The notes beneath the pieces were generated by a model. The model saw only the letters and a list, made by a program, of their open reading frames with translations, did no database searches and was not told the origin of the DNA. A program made the translations under genes and the position numbers. From positions 1,299,501 to 1,363,500 of the forward strand of contig NZ_CP012332.1 of assembly GCF_001263175.1 (NCBI RefSeq): a stretch of DNA of 64,000 nt, in the 5' to 3' direction. Of this stretch, positions 10,249 to 21,138 are shown in pieces (positions within the stretch are counted from its first letter, which is position 1; the number at the start of each line of letters is the position of its first letter). The DNA is from Vulgatibacter incomptus. Lineage in GTDB: Bacteria; Myxococcota; Myxococcia; Myxococcales; Vulgatibacteraceae.

Positions 10249-11912
10249 GCGACGAGAAGAAGCCCGTCCAGATGGTGAACGTCACCGTCGACGGCAAGGC
10301 CACCAGCGTCCCGGCCGGCACGAACCTCATCGAGGCGGCGAAGACCGTCGGCGTCGAGATCCCGCACTACTGCTACCACGCGGGCCTCTCCATCGCCGCG
10401 AACTGCCGCATGTGCATGGTCGAGGTGTCGAACGCGCCTCCGGGCAAGCTCGTCCCCGGCTGCCAGATCCCGGTGGCCGAGGGGCAGAAGATCACCACCG
10501 ACTCGCCGCGGGTGAAGGATCAGCAGCGGGCGGTGCAGGAGTTCCTCCTCCTCCACCACCCGGTGGACTGCGCCATCTGCGACCAGGCCGGCGAGTGCCG
10601 TCTCCAGGACTACTACCAGGAGTACGACTTCAAGCCCTCGCGCCTCGACAGCGCCAAGTGGCTCAAGAACAAGAGGAAGGACCTCGGTCCCCTCATCGTC
10701 CTCGACCAGGAGCGGTGCATCATGTGCACCCGCTGCGTGCGCTTCATGGCCGAGGTGGCCGAGGAGCCCGTGCTCGGCGTGTTCGGCCGCGGCACCCGCG
10801 AGGTGATCGACACCTTCCCGGGCAAGGTCCTGGACAGCAACTACTCGGGCAACGTGGTCGACCTCTGCCCCGTGGGAGCGCTCCTCAACAAGGACAACCG
10901 CTTCCGCGCCCGCTCGTACTTCCTCACGGCGACTCCGTCCCTCTGCTCGGGCTGCTCCCGCGGCTGCAACACCTTCCTGGATCACTTCCAGGGGGTGCCG
11001 TACCGCTACCGCCCGCGCGAGAACCAGGACGTCAACCAGTTCTGGATGTGCGATACCGGCCGGCTGAGCTACCACGGCCTCTACGAGAACCGGGTCCACG
11101 AGGCCTCGGTCGGCGGCAAGGTCCGTCCGGCTGGCGAGGCGCTCGACGCTGCCGCCCGGCAGCTGGGGGAGCTCGCCGGCTCGAAGCAGCTCACGGTCGT
11201 GGTCTCGCCCGTGCTCTCCCTCGAGGACGCGCTGGCCGTGATGCTCCTCGCCAAGGAGGGGCTCAAGGTCTCCGAGGTCTTCGTCTCGGGCCGCGCGAAC
11301 GACGCTGGCGACGACTTCCTCCTCCGCGAGGATCGCAACCCGAACCGCAAGGGTGTCGAGCTGGCCGCCGCCGCCTTCGGCCTCGCGCTCCGCTCCTTCG
11401 CCGACCTCACGAAGACCAGGCCCCAGGGCGTGCTCCTCGCCGGCGTGGACGTCCCCGCCGACGAGGCCTCCGTCGCCTCGTGGCTCGCCGGTGCCAAGAC
11501 GGTGGTGGCCCTCGCCGCCAACGACACCCCGGTGGCCAAGGCCGCCGGCGTGGTCCTTCCGCTCGCCACCCACGCGGAAGGGGACGGCACCTTCGTGAGC
11601 TTCGAGGGACGCGCCCAGCGCTTCCTCCCCGCGATCCCCGCCGTGGGCGCCTCGCGGGCGGCCTGGCATTGGGCCGCTGCGCTCCTCGGCGAGCTCGGCT
11701 TCTCGCATCGCTTCGCCTCCGCCGGCGAGGCCTTCGCGGAGCTCTCCAAGAGGCTCCCCGCTGGCGCTCTCGGCGACTTCGATTGGACCAAGGTTCCCCG
11801 CACGATGACCAAGGGCGTGACCCCGCTCACCGGCGGCACCGTCGACGGCCGCCCGCCGGGATGGCGGGAGCTCATTCCGCTTCGCACCCCCGCCGGCACG
11901 TCGGCTGCCTAG
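10245..11912 (+). CDS. nuoG: NADH-quinone oxidoreductase subunit G (short form)
   Basis: 555 aa from GTG at 10245. An N-terminal [2Fe-2S] domain (PHYCYHAGLSIAANCRMCMV, about 40-60) is followed by the His/Cys cluster (HHPVDCAICDQAGECRLQD) and two [4Fe-4S] motifs (CIMCTRCVRF, and VDLCPVGAL). Then comes a molybdopterin-oxidoreductase-type region with CSGCSRGCN. It is shorter than the roughly 900-aa enterobacterial form because the C-terminal domain is reduced. It is expected to work with NuoE/NuoF, neither of which is in this operon. Confidence 0.93.
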   Translation: MSDEKKPVQMVNVTVDGKATSVPAGTNLIEAAKTVGVEIPHYCYHAGLSIAANCRMCMVEVSNAPPGKLVPGCQIPVAEGQKITTDSPRVKDQQRAVQEFLLLHHPVDCAICDQAGECRLQDYYQEYDFKPSRLDSAKWLKNKRKDLGPLIVLDQERCIMCTRCVRFMAEVAEEPVLGVFGRGTREVIDTFPGKVLDSNYSGNVVDLCPVGALLNKDNRFRARSYFLTATPSLCSGCSRGCNTFLDHFQGVPYRYRPRENQDVNQFWMCDTGRLSYHGLYENRVHEASVGGKVRPAGEALDAAARQLGELAGSKQLTVVVSPVLSLEDALAVMLLAKEGLKVSEVFVSGRANDAGDDFLLREDRNPNRKGVELAAAAFGLALRSFADLTKTRPQGVLLAGVDVPADEASVASWLAGAKTVVALAANDTPVAKAAGVVLPLATHAEGDGTFVSFEGRAQRFLPAIPAVGASRAAWHWAAALLGELGFSHRFASAGEAFAELSKRLPAGALGDFDWTKVPRTMTKGVTPLTGGTVDGRPPGWRELIPLRTPAGTSAA

Positions 11913-11931
11913 GTAGAAGGACTCGGATCTC

Positions 11932-13347
<1,416 letters not shown>

Positions 13348-13375
13348 TTCGTTTTTCCCTGGAGACGGTCTAGAG

Positions 13376-14113
13376 ATGGCCCACGATCCTCACCACGACC
13401 AGCAGCCGGAGACGACGTTCGCCGACTCCGCTGGGCTCACGTGGTACCAGCGGCTCTTCGTGCCCGAGCTGCTTCGCGGCCTCGCCGTGACGAGCCGGCA
13501 CTTCATCAAGAACCTCTTCGGCGCCCGCGACGCGAGCCCCGAGGTGGTCTACCGGAAGCGCGAGCTCGGCAACACGGTCGCCACGGTGCAGTACCCGGAG
13601 GAGCGGATCCCGTATCCCCCCGGCTACCGCGGCCTCCATCGCCTGGTCCCCCGGGACGACGGCAAGCCCCGCTGCGTCGCCTGCTACATGTGCGCGACGG
13701 TCTGCCCGGCGCAGTGCATCTACATCGAGGCGTCCGAGTACAGCGACGATCCGATCGAGAAGTTCCCGACCTCGTTCGTGATCGACGAGCTCCGCTGCAT
13801 CGTCTGCGGACTCTGCGTGGAGGCGTGCCCCAAGGACGCCATCCGCATGGACACCTACGTCCACACGCCGCCCGAGTACTCGCGCGAGGGCTTCATCTAC
13901 CCGATCGAGCGCCTCCTCAAGGGGCCGGCGGTGTCGTACCCCTCGGATCCCTGGGTGAAGCGCGAGGACTCCTCGCAGCCCAAGGACGCGCACTTCCCGC
14001 TCCACGGCCTGGCCGAGCACTCGACCGAGGCCGTCTCGGCGAAGGCGAAAGTTCAGCAGGGCGAGAACCACCCGCAGCAGCCGCAGTTCGCCGAGAGCGA
14101 CTTCCGCAAGTAG
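13376..14113 (+). CDS. nuoI: NADH-quinone oxidoreductase subunit I
   Basis: 245 aa. Two [4Fe-4S] ferredoxin motifs ([15 protein letters not shown] and [15 protein letters not shown], about residues 101-160) carry clusters N6a and N6b, linking NuoG to NuoB. The C-terminal extension of about 75 residues is polar and lineage-specific. Last gene of the operon; nuoJ-N are not adjacent. Confidence 0.95.
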   Translation: MAHDPHHDQQPETTFADSAGLTWYQRLFVPELLRGLAVTSRHFIKNLFGARDASPEVVYRKRELGNTVATVQYPEERIPYPPGYRGLHRLVPRDDGKPRCVACYMCATVCPAQCIYIEASEYSDDPIEKFPTSFVIDELRCIVCGLCVEACPKDAIRMDTYVHTPPEYSREGFIYPIERLLKGPAVSYPSDPWVKREDSSQPKDAHFPLHGLAEHSTEAVSAKAKVQQGENHPQQPQFAESDFRK

Positions 14114-14328
14114 GCGTGCGGAGCACATCGAGTCCGCTTCGCTCGGGCTCGACCTTCTGCGCATCGACGGGCCCTTCGGGGCCCGTTGTCGTTCCGGCGA
14201 CCGCGCTGGGGGGATTGTGGCGCGCGGCTGCGACCAAATCCGGGGCCGCGCATCCAAGGCGCCGGTTTACTGCTCCATCCCCCGAACGCCCCTTCCGCCC
14301 CGGCGGAGGAGCAAGAAAGGATCCCCCG

Positions 14329-14943
14329 ATGTCGAAGATCCTCACCAGCGTGCTGGCCGCCGCGGCGATGTCCCTCCCCGCTCTCGCGATGGCCGCCGAC
14401 TACCAGATCGACACCTCGCACTCGAACGCGAGCTTCAAGGTCCGCCACATGATGGTGTCGACCGTCCAGGGCGAGTTCGGCAAGCTGACCGGGACCGCGA
14501 GCTACGACCCCAAGAACCCCGAGAAGATCGCCATCGACGCGGTGATCGACGCGACGACCATCAACACCCGCGAGCCGAAGCGGGACGCCCACCTCAAGAG
14601 CCCCGACTTCTTCGACGTCGAGAAGCACCCCACGCTCACCTTCAAGTCGAAGAGCGCCAAGGCCAAGGGGCCTGGCAAGCTCGAGGTGACCGGCGATCTC
14701 ACCATGCACGGCGTCACCAAGCCGGTGACCTTCCTCGTGGAGGGCCTCGATCAGGAGGTCACGGATCCCTGGGGCGGCTCCCGGCTCGGCGGGACAGCGA
14801 CGACCAAGATCAACCGCAAGGACTTCGGCCTCAATTGGAACAAGGCCCTCGAGGCGGGCGGCGTGATGGTCAGCGACGAGGTCTCCATCACCGTGGACGT
14901 CGAGCTCGTGAAGCAGGCTCCCGCCAAGTCCGCGGAGAAGTAG
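14329..14943 (+). CDS. YceI-family periplasmic lipocalin-like protein
   Basis: 204 aa. An Ala-rich signal peptide (cleavage near ALAMA, residue 22) precedes the YceI domain: YQIDTSHSNASFKVRHMMVS, DATTINTREPKRDAHLKSPDF, FDVEKHPTLTFKS, GDLTMHGVTKPVTF, and DFGLNWN. YceI proteins bind isoprenoid-type lipids in a beta-barrel; some are acid- or base-induced. ATG at 14329 follows GGAGGAGC-type purines. Monocistronic as far as visible, 215 bases after nuoI. Confidence 0.93.
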   Translation: MSKILTSVLAAAAMSLPALAMAADYQIDTSHSNASFKVRHMMVSTVQGEFGKLTGTASYDPKNPEKIAIDAVIDATTINTREPKRDAHLKSPDFFDVEKHPTLTFKSKSAKAKGPGKLEVTGDLTMHGVTKPVTFLVEGLDQEVTDPWGGSRLGGTATTKINRKDFGLNWNKALEAGGVMVSDEVSITVDVELVKQAPAKSAEK

Positions 14944-15046
14944 GCGCGTTCCACAACCATCGAATCGACGGCGGCGGCTCGCGAACGGGCCGCCGTTCGT
15001 CGTCTCGGGCCTCGAGACTGGCGCGAGACGCCGACCTCCTGGCAGC

Positions 15047-16362
15047 ATGGCGTCCATGATCGAACAGGCGGCGCCCCTCGGGACCTGGAGAACACGCCTC
15101 GCCGCTGTAAGCGACGCCCTCGCCCGGCAGCGCCACCTCGCGGCGGCGCGCGACGGCGTGGTGGCGACGCTGCCGCTGGTGCTCATCGGCTCGGCCTTCC
15201 TCCTCCTCGCCCAGGCGCCGTTCCCCGCGCTGCAGGAGCGGCTGGCGCCGATGCAGGGCACGCTCCTCGCTCCCTATCGGATGCTGGCGGGCCTCGTTTC
15301 CGTCTTCGTCTGCTTCGGCACCGCGCGATCGCTCGCGAGGAGCCTGGGCCTGGACGAGCTCGGCGCCGCCCTCGTCGCGGTCGCGTCCTTCTTCGTCGCC
15401 GTGGGCGCCGCGCCCCTCGAGGCCGGCGGCTGGGGCCTCGCGGCCGATCGCCTCGGCGCAGGTGGACTCTTCGCGGCGCTGGCGATCGCCATGGGCTCGG
15501 TCGAGCTGCAGCGGTTCGTCGCAGGGCGGAGCTGGACCATCCGGCTGCCGCCCTCGGTGCCCGAGGCGATCGGGAAGAGCTTCGCCTCCATCGTGCCCGG
15601 CTTCGCGAGCGTGACCGCCATGTGGCTCGTGGTCCACGTGGCGGGCGTCGACCTCGTCGGCATCCTCGCGGGCCTGGTCCAGCCCCTCATCGGCGCCACC
15701 GACTCGCTCCCGGGCGTGCTCGCGCTCTGCCTGGTGGACAGCGCCATGTGGCTCATCGGCGTCCATCCCCTCGCGATCCTGGCCGCGGTGAAGCCGCTCT
15801 GGCTCTCGATGCTCACCGAGAACATGTCCGCCGCGGCCGCTGGCGCACCGCTCCCGCACGTGGCCACCCGCGAGCTCTTCGTCTGGTTCGTGTGGCAGGG
15901 GGATCCGGCGGCACGCTCGCCGCGGCGCTGCTGCTGCTTCGCGCGAAGAGCGCCTCGCTGCGAGCGGTGGGGCGCCTGGGGATCGTCCCGTCCCTCTTCA
16001 ACGTGAACGAGCCGATCTTGTTTGGGCTCCCGATCGTGCTGAACCCGCGGCTGGCGATCCCCTTCGTGCTCACGCCGATCCTCGGCGCGACCGTCGCCTT
16101 CACCGCCATGAGCGCCGGCCTGGTGGCCAGGCCGAGGCTCGACGTCCTCTGGACCCTCCCGGCCCCGGTGGGCGCCTTCCTCTCCACCGGAGGCGATCCG
16201 GCGGCGCTGATCCTCCAGCTCGTGAACCTGGCGATCGGCGCCGTGGTCTGGTGGCCCTTCCTCCGGCGCTACGACGCTTCGCTGCTCGCTCGGGAAGGCG
16301 GGATCCCGCCGGAAGCCGCGGAGACGGAAGCGGTCGGTCCGTCGATCGCGCTCCAGCCCTGA
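15047..16362 (+). pseudogene. PTS EIIC (lactose/cellobiose-type) with a -1 frameshift
   Basis: Sugar permease component of a phosphotransferase system. The first frame (15047 to about 15898) encodes membrane helices, PLVLIGSAFLLLA and LWLSMLTENM, up to FVWFVW. The family sequence then continues only in the -1 frame as GGSGGTLAAALLLL, FNVNEPILFGLPIVLNP and FLSTGGDPAALILQLVN, to 16362. The shift lies in a run of five G (15898-15902); one more G would restore one frame of about 438 codons. It is either a real inactivating deletion or a homopolymer sequencing error. No EIIA, EIIB, HPr or EI gene is adjacent, so it is an orphan. Confidence 0.8.
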
Positions 16363-16381
16363 TCGATCCGCGTCCGGGGCG

Positions 16382-16729
16382 TCACGCCGGGCGGACCTTC
16401 CGGTGATGGCCGAGGACGCCGGGGTGGCGACGGCCCTCTGCCACCAGCGAGAAGAGGAAGATCAGGATCGCGACCACAGCGTTGTTCCACTGGGTCCCCG
16501 ACGTGGCGCCGGGCAGCACCCACACCGAGATGAAGAGCCAGATGGCCAACGCGGTGTTGACGTATTTCGCGCCTGGCACCGCGAGGGCGATCGAGGCGAC
16601 GACGACGGTGGCGATACCGATGATCCACGTGTTGCTGAGCTGCGCCGGGCCGTGCGGCCAGATGAAGGCCGAGATGAACAGCCAGATTCCAAGGACGATG
16701 TTCGCGATGCGCGCGCCGATCGGCGACAT
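16382..16729 (-). CDS. SPW-repeat membrane protein
   Basis: 115 aa. Two repeats of the same two-helix unit: residues 8-55 (NIVLGIWLFISAFIWPHG, TWIIGIATVVVASIAL) and 58-105 (NTALAIWLFISVWVLPGA, WNNAVVAILIFLFSL), each with the Ser-x-W/F-Pro-type turn of SPW family proteins. Function unknown. ATG at 16729 chosen because GGAGGG sits 6-7 bases upstream; a longer upstream reading lacks membrane character. Divergent from the Rieske gene. Confidence 0.85.
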   Translation of the reverse strand: MSPIGARIANIVLGIWLFISAFIWPHGPAQLSNTWIIGIATVVVASIALAVPGAKYVNTALAIWLFISVWVLPGATSGTQWNNAVVAILIFLFSLVAEGRRHPGVLGHHRKVRPA

Positions 16730-16889
16730 GGCAATCCCTCCGATTCCCCCAGCACCCGAAAGATGACCTCGATCGGGCAGGGGTGGAAGTCGGCGAGGGG
16801 CCAGACCGGCTCGGGAGCGAGCGGGGCCTCGGCCTTCCATCGGCCAGAATTGGACGGAGAAGTCCGGGTTCCACGGCTACAATGTCCGG

Positions 16890-17240
16890 ATGGCAACGAA
16901 TTCGACGCTCGTACGGCTGGGAACGCCCGACCTCGCGGAGGGTGAGCTGAGAGGCTACGAGCCGGAAGGCGGGCGGCTCGTCTGCCTGGCGAAGGTGGAC
17001 GGCGCCTACCTGGCGGTCGACGATTGGTGCAACCACGCCGGCTGCCTGCTCTCCGCCGGATGGATCGAGCGCCGGGAGGGGCGGCCCATGGTCGTCTGCC
17101 CCTGCCACGAGATCGGCTTCGATCTGGAGACCGGAAAGAACCTCGTCGCCCCGGAGATCTGCGGCGACCAGCAGGCGTTCCGGGTGGTGGAGGAGGGCGG
17201 GATCCTCTTCGCCGAGATCGCGGAGCGCGAGGAGCGATAG
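16890..17240 (+). CDS. Rieske-type [2Fe-2S] ferredoxin
   Basis: 116 aa. A soluble single-domain Rieske protein: the ligands are CNHAG (C47, H49) and CPCHE (C70, H73). No signal or membrane anchor, so it is cytosolic, as in ferredoxins of NirD/BphF type. The redox partner is not identifiable. Its stop directly abuts the ATG of the TIGR02757 gene (TAG then ATG), indicating co-transcription. Confidence 0.9.
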   Translation: MATNSTLVRLGTPDLAEGELRGYEPEGGRLVCLAKVDGAYLAVDDWCNHAGCLLSAGWIERREGRPMVVCPCHEIGFDLETGKNLVAPEICGDQQAFRVVEEGGILFAEIAEREER

Positions 17241-18131
17241 ATGCTCTCCGCCTCCCGCGCACCACGGCTCAAGGCCGTCCTCGATCCCTACCTGGACGCT
17301 TTCGACGGGAAGGCGCGCGTGGGCTTCGATCCGGTCGAGCTCCCGAGGCGCTTCTCCGATCCGGCCGATCAGGAGGTGGTCGGCCTCGTCTCCGCGGGCC
17401 TGGCCTACGGCAGGGCCGATCTCTTCCGGCCCAAGCTCTTCGGGATCCTCGAGATCCTGGGCGGCTCGCCCGCCGCCTTCGTCCGCGACTTCGATCCGGC
17501 CAGGGACGGCCACCTCTTCGCGGGCTTCTCCTACCGTTTCAACCTCCCCGCCGACCTCGGCGCGCTGCTCGCCGGCGCCGGCGCCTTCGTCCGGCGGCAC
17601 GGCTCCCTCGGCCGCTTCTTCGCCGGAGAGCTCGCGCGATCCGGGGGCGAGCTCCGTCCCGCGCTCTCGGCATTCTCTCTGGCGATTCGGGAGGAGGGGG
17701 CGGCGCGGGTCGCCGGGCACATGGGGCCCACCCGCGCCCTCGAGCACCTCCTCGCCCATCCCGCGAAGGGCGGCGCGTGCAAGAGGCTCCTGCTCTACCT
17801 CCGGTGGATGGTCCGCCGCGACGACGTGGACCTCGGCGCGTGGGAGGGTCTCGTGCCTCGCTCCGCGCTCCTGATGCCGGTCGACACCCACATCATGCGG
17901 ATCGCGCGACTGCTCGGGCTCACCTCGCGAAACGATCTCTCGTGGCGCACCTCGGAGGAGATCACCGCGTCGCTGCGCCTCGTCGATCCCGACGATCCGG
18001 TCCGCTACGACTTCGCCCTCTGCCACCTCGGGATGAGCGGAGCCTGTCCCGCCCGTCGCGTGACCGAGCACTGCCTGCGCTGCCCGCTCCGGAAGGAGTG
18101 CTCCGCCGGCCGTCGACTTCGGGTCGCCTAG
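17241..18131 (+). CDS. TIGR02757 family (DUF2400) protein
   Basis: 296 aa. Recognised by FSDPADQEVVGLVSAGLAYG near residue 40, CKRLLLYLRWMVRRDDVDLG near 180, the PVDTHIMRIARLLGL segment, and a C-terminal Cys cluster (CPARRVTEHCLRCPLRKEC). The last resembles the iron-sulphur loop of HhH-GPD/endonuclease III-type proteins. Family function is not established; a DNA-repair-like fold is an inference. Tight coupling to a Rieske protein hints at a redox link. Confidence 0.82.
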   Translation: MLSASRAPRLKAVLDPYLDAFDGKARVGFDPVELPRRFSDPADQEVVGLVSAGLAYGRADLFRPKLFGILEILGGSPAAFVRDFDPARDGHLFAGFSYRFNLPADLGALLAGAGAFVRRHGSLGRFFAGELARSGGELRPALSAFSLAIREEGAARVAGHMGPTRALEHLLAHPAKGGACKRLLLYLRWMVRRDDVDLGAWEGLVPRSALLMPVDTHIMRIARLLGLTSRNDLSWRTSEEITASLRLVDPDDPVRYDFALCHLGMSGACPARRVTEHCLRCPLRKECSAGRRLRVA

Positions 18132-18158
18132 GCCTTCACTTTCGGTTGGGGGTCGAGC

Positions 18159-19970
18159 TCAGCGCCGATTCGTCTCGGTGGGCCGATTCGCCGCGGCGCC
18201 ATGCGCGGGCTTCCGAGAGGCCTCCTGCCCGGCGTGAGCGCCCGCCCACAAGCCGGAGAAGAACCGCCTCGCGTTCGTCCCGAGCACGCGGGTGTCGTAG
18301 CCGCCCTCCTGGACGACCACGGTGGGGATGCCCAGCACGCCGATCATCCTGCCGTTCGCCTCGAAGTCCTTGGCGCCCAGCGCCCAGGAGCCGGTGGGAT
18401 CGCCCTTCGCCGTGTCGAGGCCGAGCGCCACCACGAGGAACGCAGGCCGATGGCCGCGGATCCGCCGGAGCGCCCGCTCCAGGACCAGCCGGAATCCCGT
18501 CCCGTCCACCGTCTCGCGGAGGGCGTAGTTCACATTGTAGCCGAGGCCGTCGCCCCGGCCGCGCTCCTCGGGGAAGCCGCTGAAGTAGGGATACGCCTCC
18601 CGCGGGTGGGCGTGGATCGAGAGGGTCAGCACGTCCGGCCTCTCGTAGAAGATGTCCTGCTGGCCGTTGCCGTGGTGGTAGTCGACGTCGAGGATCGCCA
18701 CCTTGCCGTGGTGCGACAGGTACTCGGCGGCGATCGCCGTCGAGTTCAGGTAGCAGAAGCCGCCGAACGACCGCCGCTCCGCGTGATGCCCCGGGGGGCG
18801 CACCAGCGCGTAGGAGAGCCGCCGTCCCCGAAGGAGCTCGTCGGCGGCGCTGAGCGCACAGTCCACGGCGCGGCGCGAGGCGAGCCACGCGGCCCGGGCC
18901 AGGGGCGTGAAGGTGTCGATGCAGTAGTAGCCCGCGCGGACGGCGAGGTCGCGGGGCGGGCGCGCCGCGTTCCGGATCGGGAAGACGTACGGGTAGATCG
19001 GCTGGTCGCTCAGCTTCAGGCAGACCCGGCGCAGATATTCGAGGAAGTCGCGGTCGTGGACCGCCTCCACGTGGCGATCGCCGAAGTGGCGGACCGACAT
19101 CGGCTCGAAGAGGCCGGAGGCGTCGAGCTGCCGGCGGATCGAGCGGATCCGAACCGGGGACTCCACGTAGCCCCGCTCGCGCACGTGGTGGATCGAGTGC
19201 TCCTCGTTCACGAGGAGGGCGATCCGCTCGTCCGCCGGGATCGCCGGCTCCGGCCGGATCGCCGGCGCGACGCTCACGTAGCGGGGTGGCCGCAGCCGCA
19301 CCGGGTCGTCGCGAAAGGAGGCGACCACCATCTCGACGTATTCGCGGGGGCAGAGCGCGCCGTACTTCCGCTCCAGGATCGCCCGGACCACGGACCGCGC
19401 CGTCGAGGCGGCCAGGGGCTTGCCGCTGCCGAGGTCGTCGAAGACGAGGTAGGGCGGGTCGGTGTCACCGGGCGTGAGCGGCGTCTCGTACGCCGTCTCC
19501 GTGAGGGGCCTCGCGCCGAAGCGCTCGTAGAAGCGGAGCCTCCGCACGTTCTCGGCGCGGGTCACCGGATTCGGGGAGAGGGCGGGCTCGTCGGGCAGGC
19601 ACTCGAAGAAGAGGCCGTCGCATCCGAGAGCGAGCGCCTCCTCCCGCAGGCGCTGGTAGAGCGCGCCGCCGATCCCGCTCCCGGTCCGATGCGCCGCCGC
19701 CGAGATGAAGTCCAGGAAGCAGAAGCCGAGGTCCGGCGCGTGGAGGAGGAGCCCGAAGCCCTTCACCCGGCCGCGGGAGTCGTCCGCCACGAAGAGGATC
19801 GAGCGGAATCGGTATTTCAGGGGATTGCGCAGCATCTCCGGCAGGCTCTCCGAGTCCGAGGCCGGCGCGGAGGGGAACTGCGCCCGGAGGATGTGCTGGA
19901 CCTGCGCAATCGCGTTCCGGTTGCTCTGGAGGACATCGTCGTGGATGCGGCGGATCCGGAACATGGGCAT
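18159..19970 (-). CDS. GNAT acetyltransferase fused to class II histone-deacetylase-fold enzyme
   Basis: 603 aa. Residues about 45-165 are a GNAT domain with the acetyl-CoA loop RTGSGIGGAL (95-104). Residues about 245-585 are a deacetylase domain with PPGHHAERRSFGGFCYLN (catalytic H395/H396), DVDYHHGNGQQDIFY (zinc ligands D430 and H432), and ALGLDTAKGDPTGSW (third ligand). The partnership suggests reversible acetylation of a protein lysine or polyamine by one polypeptide. ATG at 19970 was chosen because upstream codons in this frame lack family similarity and cover the neighbouring gene. Convergent with the TIGR02757 gene. Confidence 0.9.
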   Translation of the reverse strand: MPMFRIRRIHDDVLQSNRNAIAQVQHILRAQFPSAPASDSESLPEMLRNPLKYRFRSILFVADDSRGRVKGFGLLLHAPDLGFCFLDFISAAAHRTGSGIGGALYQRLREEALALGCDGLFFECLPDEPALSPNPVTRAENVRRLRFYERFGARPLTETAYETPLTPGDTDPPYLVFDDLGSGKPLAASTARSVVRAILERKYGALCPREYVEMVVASFRDDPVRLRPPRYVSVAPAIRPEPAIPADERIALLVNEEHSIHHVRERGYVESPVRIRSIRRQLDASGLFEPMSVRHFGDRHVEAVHDRDFLEYLRRVCLKLSDQPIYPYVFPIRNAARPPRDLAVRAGYYCIDTFTPLARAAWLASRRAVDCALSAADELLRGRRLSYALVRPPGHHAERRSFGGFCYLNSTAIAAEYLSHHGKVAILDVDYHHGNGQQDIFYERPDVLTLSIHAHPREAYPYFSGFPEERGRGDGLGYNVNYALRETVDGTGFRLVLERALRRIRGHRPAFLVVALGLDTAKGDPTGSWALGAKDFEANGRMIGVLGIPTVVVQEGGYDTRVLGTNARRFFSGLWAGAHAGQEASRKPAHGAAANRPTETNRR

Positions 19971-20035
19971 AGGCAAGTCCGAAACATCGCACGGTCCCGC
20001 GCGCCTTCCGGTTCCGTGGAAAGATCCGTCGAGAT

Positions 20036-20917
20036 TCAGATCCGCCGGTGGGACTGATGGACCTCGAAGATGATCTCGCCGCCCCGGAAGATCCGCACGC
20101 TCCCGGAAGTCTGGGACACGACCACCGCGACCGCCTTCGTGGTGGCGGTCGTGATCGCGGCGGCGGCGTGTCGGGCCCCGAGGCCCAGGGGGATCCGCGT
20201 CTCCTCGCCGGCGGACTGGAGGTAGCGGCCGGCGGCGAGGACCACGCCGTCCTCCCGGATCACGAAGGCCCCGTCCAGCACCGAGAAGTTCTTCACCGCC
20301 TCGTGAATTCTCGGATCGAGGATGTTCCGCTCGGCCTCGCTCAGGCCCTGGAAGGGGTTGATCGTGAGCTGCTTCGACTTCTCGAGCACGGCGATGGAGT
20401 CGCCCATCACGAAGATGCTCCCCACCGGATGGCCCTCGAATCCCTCCTGGCCCACGGCCAGGGCGAGGGAGATCACGGCCTCGACCACCTGGGGGTCGAA
20501 CTCGGGAGGCAACCGCAGGGACTCGAGCGGGACGGCGTCGTCCTCCTCCGCGCCGACCTTGATCCGCACCAGGGTATCGATGGAACGCTTGTGGCCGGTG
20601 AGGCAGAGGACCATGTCGCCGTCGTGCAGGAAGTTGCCGGCTGCCACCAGCGCGACCTTCAGCTTCTCCATCCGCGAGTATTCGTAGGGCGGGATGTGGA
20701 CCGCCCGGAAGCCTTCCTCCACCAGATCCGCCACGAGCGGGGTGCTCGTCACCGCGTAGATCAGCTTCCGCTTCAGCGACTTGCTCCGGAGCTCCTCCGC
20801 GGGGAGCGGATAGTCCGACACGAAGAGCAGGTGATCGACCTCGCTCTTGGACGCCAGGGTCAGGACCGCCCGCAGGAGCTCCTTGTCGAAGCGGGAGATG
20901 GGGTCGGGAGAGGGCAC
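20036..20917 (-). CDS. DisA/CdaA-type diadenylate cyclase domain protein
   Basis: 293 aa, GTG start. The C-terminal third is a DAC domain: VLDGAFVIREDG (DGA, 215-217), GLGARHAAAAIT (248-258), then AVAVVVSQTSGSVRIFRGG. DAC enzymes make cyclic di-AMP from two ATP. The second motif reads RHA (249-251) rather than RHR, so activity is uncertain. The N-terminal about 160 residues (LLFVSDYPLP, VTSTPLVADLVEEGFRAV, and DGDMVLCLTGHKRSIDT) resemble a pyruvate-kinase-C-like ligand domain; no membrane helices or DisA HhH module. It lies 65 bases upstream of the GNAT-deacetylase gene on the same strand. Confidence 0.82.
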   Translation of the reverse strand: MPSPDPISRFDKELLRAVLTLASKSEVDHLLFVSDYPLPAEELRSKSLKRKLIYAVTSTPLVADLVEEGFRAVHIPPYEYSRMEKLKVALVAAGNFLHDGDMVLCLTGHKRSIDTLVRIKVGAEEDDAVPLESLRLPPEFDPQVVEAVISLALAVGQEGFEGHPVGSIFVMGDSIAVLEKSKQLTINPFQGLSEAERNILDPRIHEAVKNFSVLDGAFVIREDGVVLAAGRYLQSAGEETRIPLGLGARHAAAAITTATTKAVAVVVSQTSGSVRIFRGGEIIFEVHQSHRRI

Positions 20918-21029
20918 TTCTTTTCGTTCCTTTGGATCGCCACGATCCGTCGCCTGCTGGCCAGCCGAGCAGGATAGAGGATGCTGGGCCCGGCCGCAAA
21001 AACCTCGTCCTTCCCGACACCTGCGTCGC

Positions 21030-21056
21030 TTGACGAGGTAGGGTGGCGCTGATAAT
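21030..21056 (+). promoter_or_regulatory. Candidate promoter of the DksA/TraR gene
   Basis: TTGACG (21030-21035) and GATAAT (21051-21056), each 5 of 6 to consensus, with a short 15-base spacer. About 83 bases before the GTG start. Confidence 0.45.
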
Positions 21057-21138
21057 GAAACGGGCCTTTTTCTCGGGGAAGGCCCGGGAGTAGGAAGGCC
21101 CTATCGAACTTTGCCCCTAAGGGGGCGGGGGAGACCCG

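Noticed and set aside
15890-15905. Programmed -1 frameshifting in the PTS EIIC
   Set aside because: No X-XXY-YYZ slippery heptamer in the reading frame and no known programmed shift in this family; a mutation or sequencing error is simpler.
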